From Gambelia wislizenii (Eukaryota; Chordata; Lepidosauria; Squamata; Crotaphytidae), in the NCBI GenBank assembly GCA_030847615.1, contig JAUMIR010000014.1:13740501-13804500 (forward strand): a stretch of DNA of 64,000 nucleotides, in the 5' to 3' direction. The position numbers and the translations under genes were made by a program. Below the pieces are notes generated by a model that worked only from the letters and a program-made list of their open reading frames with translations, was not told the origin of the DNA and searched no databases. Below, piece by piece: positions 61,112-64,000 of this stretch. Positions within the stretch are counted from its first letter, which is position 1; each line of letters opens with the position of its first letter.

Positions 61112-62836
61112 CCGTATATTCCGGCGTATAAGATGAGATTTGAGCCCTGAAAAAAAGGCTCTAAAATCAGAGCTCGTCTTATACGCTGGATACACTTTGC
61201 TTCACCCCCGCCATTTGAACTCCTGCCTCTTCGCTCCCTTCGCAAATGGAGCGAAGAGGCAGGCGATCGGGCAGGGGGGGGGGTGAAGCAAGGTGCTTAA
61301 GGTTCATTCGCCCCCCTCCTCTACTTTCTCCCCCTTTGGGGAGCAACCGAGGACAGAGGAGGGGGCAAATGTTGCTGGAAAGCCTCCCCACCACCCTTCC
61401 ACCCTCCCCGAAGCCACGATTGGGCTCCCGATCGTGGCTTTGGGGAGAGGGTGGGTGGCTGGGATACCCTTCCACCCTCCCCGAAGCCCCCTCCCTCCAG
61501 CGCCCTCCCTCCAGCTACCCCCCCAAAGCTGTGACCCCACTTCAGATCATGGCTTTGAGGAGGGGGTGGCTGGCTGTGAAGCCCCCTCCCTCCAGCCACC
61601 CTTCCACCCTCCCCAAAGCCCCCTCCCTCCAGCGTCCTCCCTCCAGCCACCCCCCCTCCCCCAAGCCGCGATCCAGCTCGAGATCGCGGCTTGGGGGAGG
61701 GGGTGGGTGGCTGCGAAGTCTGCTCCCTCCAACCACCCTTCCACCCTCCCTCCAGCCACCCCCTCTCCCCAAAGCCGTGATCCCACTCAGGATCGCAGCT
61801 TCGGGGAGGGGGTGGGTGGCTGCGAAGCCCCCTCCCTCCAGCCCCCCTGCCAGCCAGCTGGCCATTCTGCATTCCCCAACCCAGGAGGAGGCTGGGCAGC
61901 CTCCTTGTGGGTTGGAGAATCACGGGAGGAGGGAGCCCAGAAGGAGGGATGGGGCTGTGCAGCCAAACGGGGCATGTTCGTCCATTCTCCCCACCTTCTT
62001 TGAAGGTGGGGAGAGGGGGCAGAATCCCAGGTTTGGCTGCACAGCCTCCGCATCCTCCTCCTGGGATCGGGGCTGTGCAGCCAAATGGGGCCTCATTTAA
62101 CCCTGCAGCCCTGATGCCTTCTTCTGGGCTCCCTTGCAAAGGGAGCCCAGGAGGATGCATCGGGGCTGTGGAGTTAAACCCCTAGATTTGCTCCCTCTTC
62201 CTTGAAGGTGGGGAAAGGGGGAGAATCCCAGGGTTTGGTTCCACGGCCCTGTGTCCTTCTTCTGAGCTCCCTTCGGAAGGGAGCCCAGAAGGAGGGATGG
62301 GGCTGTGGAGCCAAACGGGGCATCTTCGCCCTTTCTCCTCACCTTCCTTGAAGGGAGCCCAGAAGGAGGGATCAGGGCTGCAGGGCCAAATGGGGTATCT
62401 TCGCCCCTTCTCCCCACCTTCGGGGAGAGGGGGCGAATCTAGGGGTTTGCCATGGAGGCCCCCATTTCCCCCGCCTTGGTCCCCTTCAGAAGAGCCAAGA
62501 TGGAGGGAAGGGGGGCTGCTGAGGCAAACTGGGCATTTTTGCCCCTTTCCTCCACCTTCGAGTTAAGTTTGAGGTTGAAGAGAGGGGTGAATGTTGCGGC
62601 TGGCTGGCTGGGGGAGCCCTGCCAGCTGATCCTGTTCACTTTCCCAACTCACGAGGAGATCCTCATGAGTTGGGAAACAAAGAGGATCAGCTGGTAAGGC
62701 TCCCCCAGCCAGTCAGCCAGCCAGCCAAATTGGGGGGGGGGTCTTATATGGTGAATATATGTCTAAGCCTAGATTTTTGGCTGGAAATTGGGGGGGGTCT
62801 TATATGCCCAGTCGTCTTATACGCCGGAATATACAG
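61112..62836. mobile_element. TA-flanked DNA transposon (family A), hairpin-rich
   Basis: The left end CCGTATATTCCGGCGTATAA and the right end (minus strand) CTGTATATTCCGGCGTATAA are inverted. TA flanks at 61110-61111 and 62837-62838. Same family as 52626-53293 but 1.7 kb. The interior is GC-rich with periodic hairpins (61.4-61.8 kb) and a second array (61.92-62.42 kb) of GGGAGCCCAGAAGGAGGGAT-type units. Large open frames on both strands (284, 236 and 279 codons) are repeat translations, not genes. Confidence 0.82.
61411..61812. repeat. Array of four hairpins, about 110-136 bp spacing
   Basis: Hairpins centred at about 61425, 61540, 61678 and 61787 share the arm consensus AAGCCRYGATC and its mirror. 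The third has 22-base perfect arms (61652-61673 and 61682-61703). CCACCCTTCCACCCTCCC and CCCTCCCTCCAG repeats lie between them. Confidence 0.87.
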
Positions 62837-62849
62837 TATATGTCTTGGG

Positions 62850-62995
62850 TTTTCTGGCTGTAGGAACTTTTGTTGGATTCCCAAAATGCTTCCCATGAGC
62901 ACCAAGTATTTTCCCATGTGGTCGTGATATTCATTTTCCAGCACAAATGAACAAGTTTTGATAAATAAAATTGCCACTCCCCATGCCTTATTTGA
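62850..62995 (-). pseudogene. Possible L1 endonuclease remnant
   Basis: The minus-strand frame MAILFIKTCSFVLENEYHDH and KYLVLMGSILG resembles the start of the L1 endonuclease (GVAILI...GRYI...G). It could be the upstream part of the antisense L1 at 54.1-60.5 kb, separated by the 60718-62877 block. Short and uncertain. Confidence 0.45.
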
Positions 62996-63261
62996 TCCCC
63001 TCAGAACATATTGTGTGGGAAAACCTCTTAAGAGGGAAAAGCAGCTTAGAGCCTTTCCTGTGAGTCTCTTGAAGGAGTAGCTGGGTTTATCTTGTTATGC
63101 TTGGTATGCGAACAGAAACCCTATATGTTAAACAAAACTGTCTAAATCACATTCATGAGATCAGGATTGAATAATAATGATTGGACCAGTTTCAAACCTC
63201 AAAGAGCTCCACAAACAGAAGTTCTCCTCAAAGGTAGCACCACTGGAGAGATGCATGAAAT
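62996..63261. other. No gene seen
   Basis: Unassigned; may contain further decayed L1 sequence. Confidence 0.35.
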
Positions 63262-63402
63262 AGTCTCCTTTGGATGTTTTTAAACAGAGGCTGGATGGCC
63301 ATCTGTCAGGAATGCTTTGATTGTGTATTCCTGCATGGCAGGGGGTTGGACTGGATGGTCCTTGTGGTCTCTCCCAACTCTATGATTCTATAATCCTATG
63401 AC
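63262..63402 (+). mobile_element. CR1 LINE 3' fragment
   Basis: AGTCTCCTTTGGATGTTTTT, AAACAGAGGCTGGATGGCC, then CCAACTCTATGATTCTATAA. The terminal 140 bases only. Confidence 0.9.
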
Positions 63403-64000
63403 CATGTGACAATTAATCCAATGGATCTACTTCCATGGGGCCTAGCAACTGTGTTTTGGTCTGAACCTTCAGGCTCAGGGGCAGTGATAAGAGGCAGAAG
63501 AAAGGATTGGCTTGGGTTGTGAGCACCCCACTGAACATTTGGCTGTCCCCTGTTGGAAACAGAGTTGCGAGCTAGACAGAGTGCCTTTGTCTGATTGAGC
63601 AGCTGTCATATTCTTCTGAGATTTTGATATTTCTGGATAGGGCAGAGTTTGTGTGCTCAGCACACTCAATTTCAGAAATGGTGGACTGGGGTGTTCATGA
63701 AACTGGGAGGCAGGCAAGCCATCAGCTTATTGCTCTTCTTTGTGGTGTGTTAATGGAACTTCAACTTTTTGATTGGGTTTCTTTTCAAAGTAGCTTTCAG
63801 CAGAATGCATAGAGGTTAATGGGGCCATAATGCAAGTGATAAATGGAACCACGCTGGGCTTTAATGGTAAACCCATTATCTTGGCACTTAAAAGCCATCA
63901 GGCTCAGGCATGACAGAAGGTGTTTGGAGCTAAAAGGCATTTTCAGGAGGCATATTTCAACACAAAATCTCTCTTTCCAACACCGCAGGTCATTTTGTGA
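63403..64000. other. No gene seen
   Basis: Open frames are short (80 codons or fewer). No repeat family recognised. Confidence 0.4.

Noticed and set aside
61246..62160. Long overlapping open frames (284, 236 and 279 codons) suggesting a Pro-rich protein gene
   Set aside because: They lie inside a hairpin-rich, GC-rich transposon, occur on both strands at once, and translate simple repeats.
61411..62420. Repeat array that might be CRISPR-like
   Set aside because: The context is eukaryotic, units are palindromic and diverged, and there are no unique spacers of constant length.

Overview
This window is vertebrate nuclear DNA that consists almost entirely of transposable elements (TEs). The mixture points to a squamate reptile, most likely a lizard. 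It holds many CR1 LINEs ending in an ATTCTATG-type 3' repeat, L2, L1 and a further LINE, 5S rRNA-headed and tRNA-headed SINEs, Ty1/copia, Ty3/gypsy and tyrosine-recombinase (DIRS/Ngaro-like) retrotransposons, hAT transposons with 8-bp target duplications, and short DNA transposons with TA duplications. I found no host gene exon, tRNA gene, true 5S gene or CRISPR array that I could support. Every recognisable protein-coding stretch belongs to a mobile element, and nearly all are broken.

Layout. 1-1.4 kb is mostly unassigned. 1.4-6.07 kb is a rearranged copia element flanked by a 5-bp target duplication, with a CR1 inside. 6.1-11 kb holds SINEs, an L2 tail, a minisatellite and a CR1. 12.5-14.4 kb is a TA-flanked DNA transposon rich in internal repeats, followed by a CR1. 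16-17.2 kb has an L2 tail and a LINE C-terminal fragment. 19.0-23.2 kb is a complete hAT element (TIRs and perfect 8-bp duplication) with a CR1 inside its transposase. 23.2-26.9 kb is mostly unassigned, with a foldback repeat, a MITE and a SINE. 26.9-38.5 kb is a DIRS/Ngaro-like element split by a second, truncated copia (itself carrying a CR1, a SINE and an L2 tail), by another CR1 and by a gypsy element. 38.5-39.8 kb is an L2 with an open 344-codon frame. 39.8-47.9 kb holds CR1 remnants with MITEs inside, a CR1 carrying ORF1 but no ORF2, and a non-autonomous hAT. 48.2-53.7 kb is an L1 on + split by a second LINE, two CR1 pieces and a DNA transposon. 54.1-63 kb is an L1 on - split by a second copy of the same hAT family (itself split by the longest CR1), by a TA-flanked transposon, and by a block containing a foldback and a hairpin-rich transposon.

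The nesting gives a relative timeline. L1, DIRS and the old CR1 at 41.6-42.7 kb are the hosts; hAT, copia, gypsy and the TA-flanked elements went into them; younger CR1, L2 and SINE copies went into those. The most unusual object is the first copia element. Its left LTR is inverted, so both outer ends are the same (U5) end of the LTR, yet a matching AATAC duplication flanks the whole unit.
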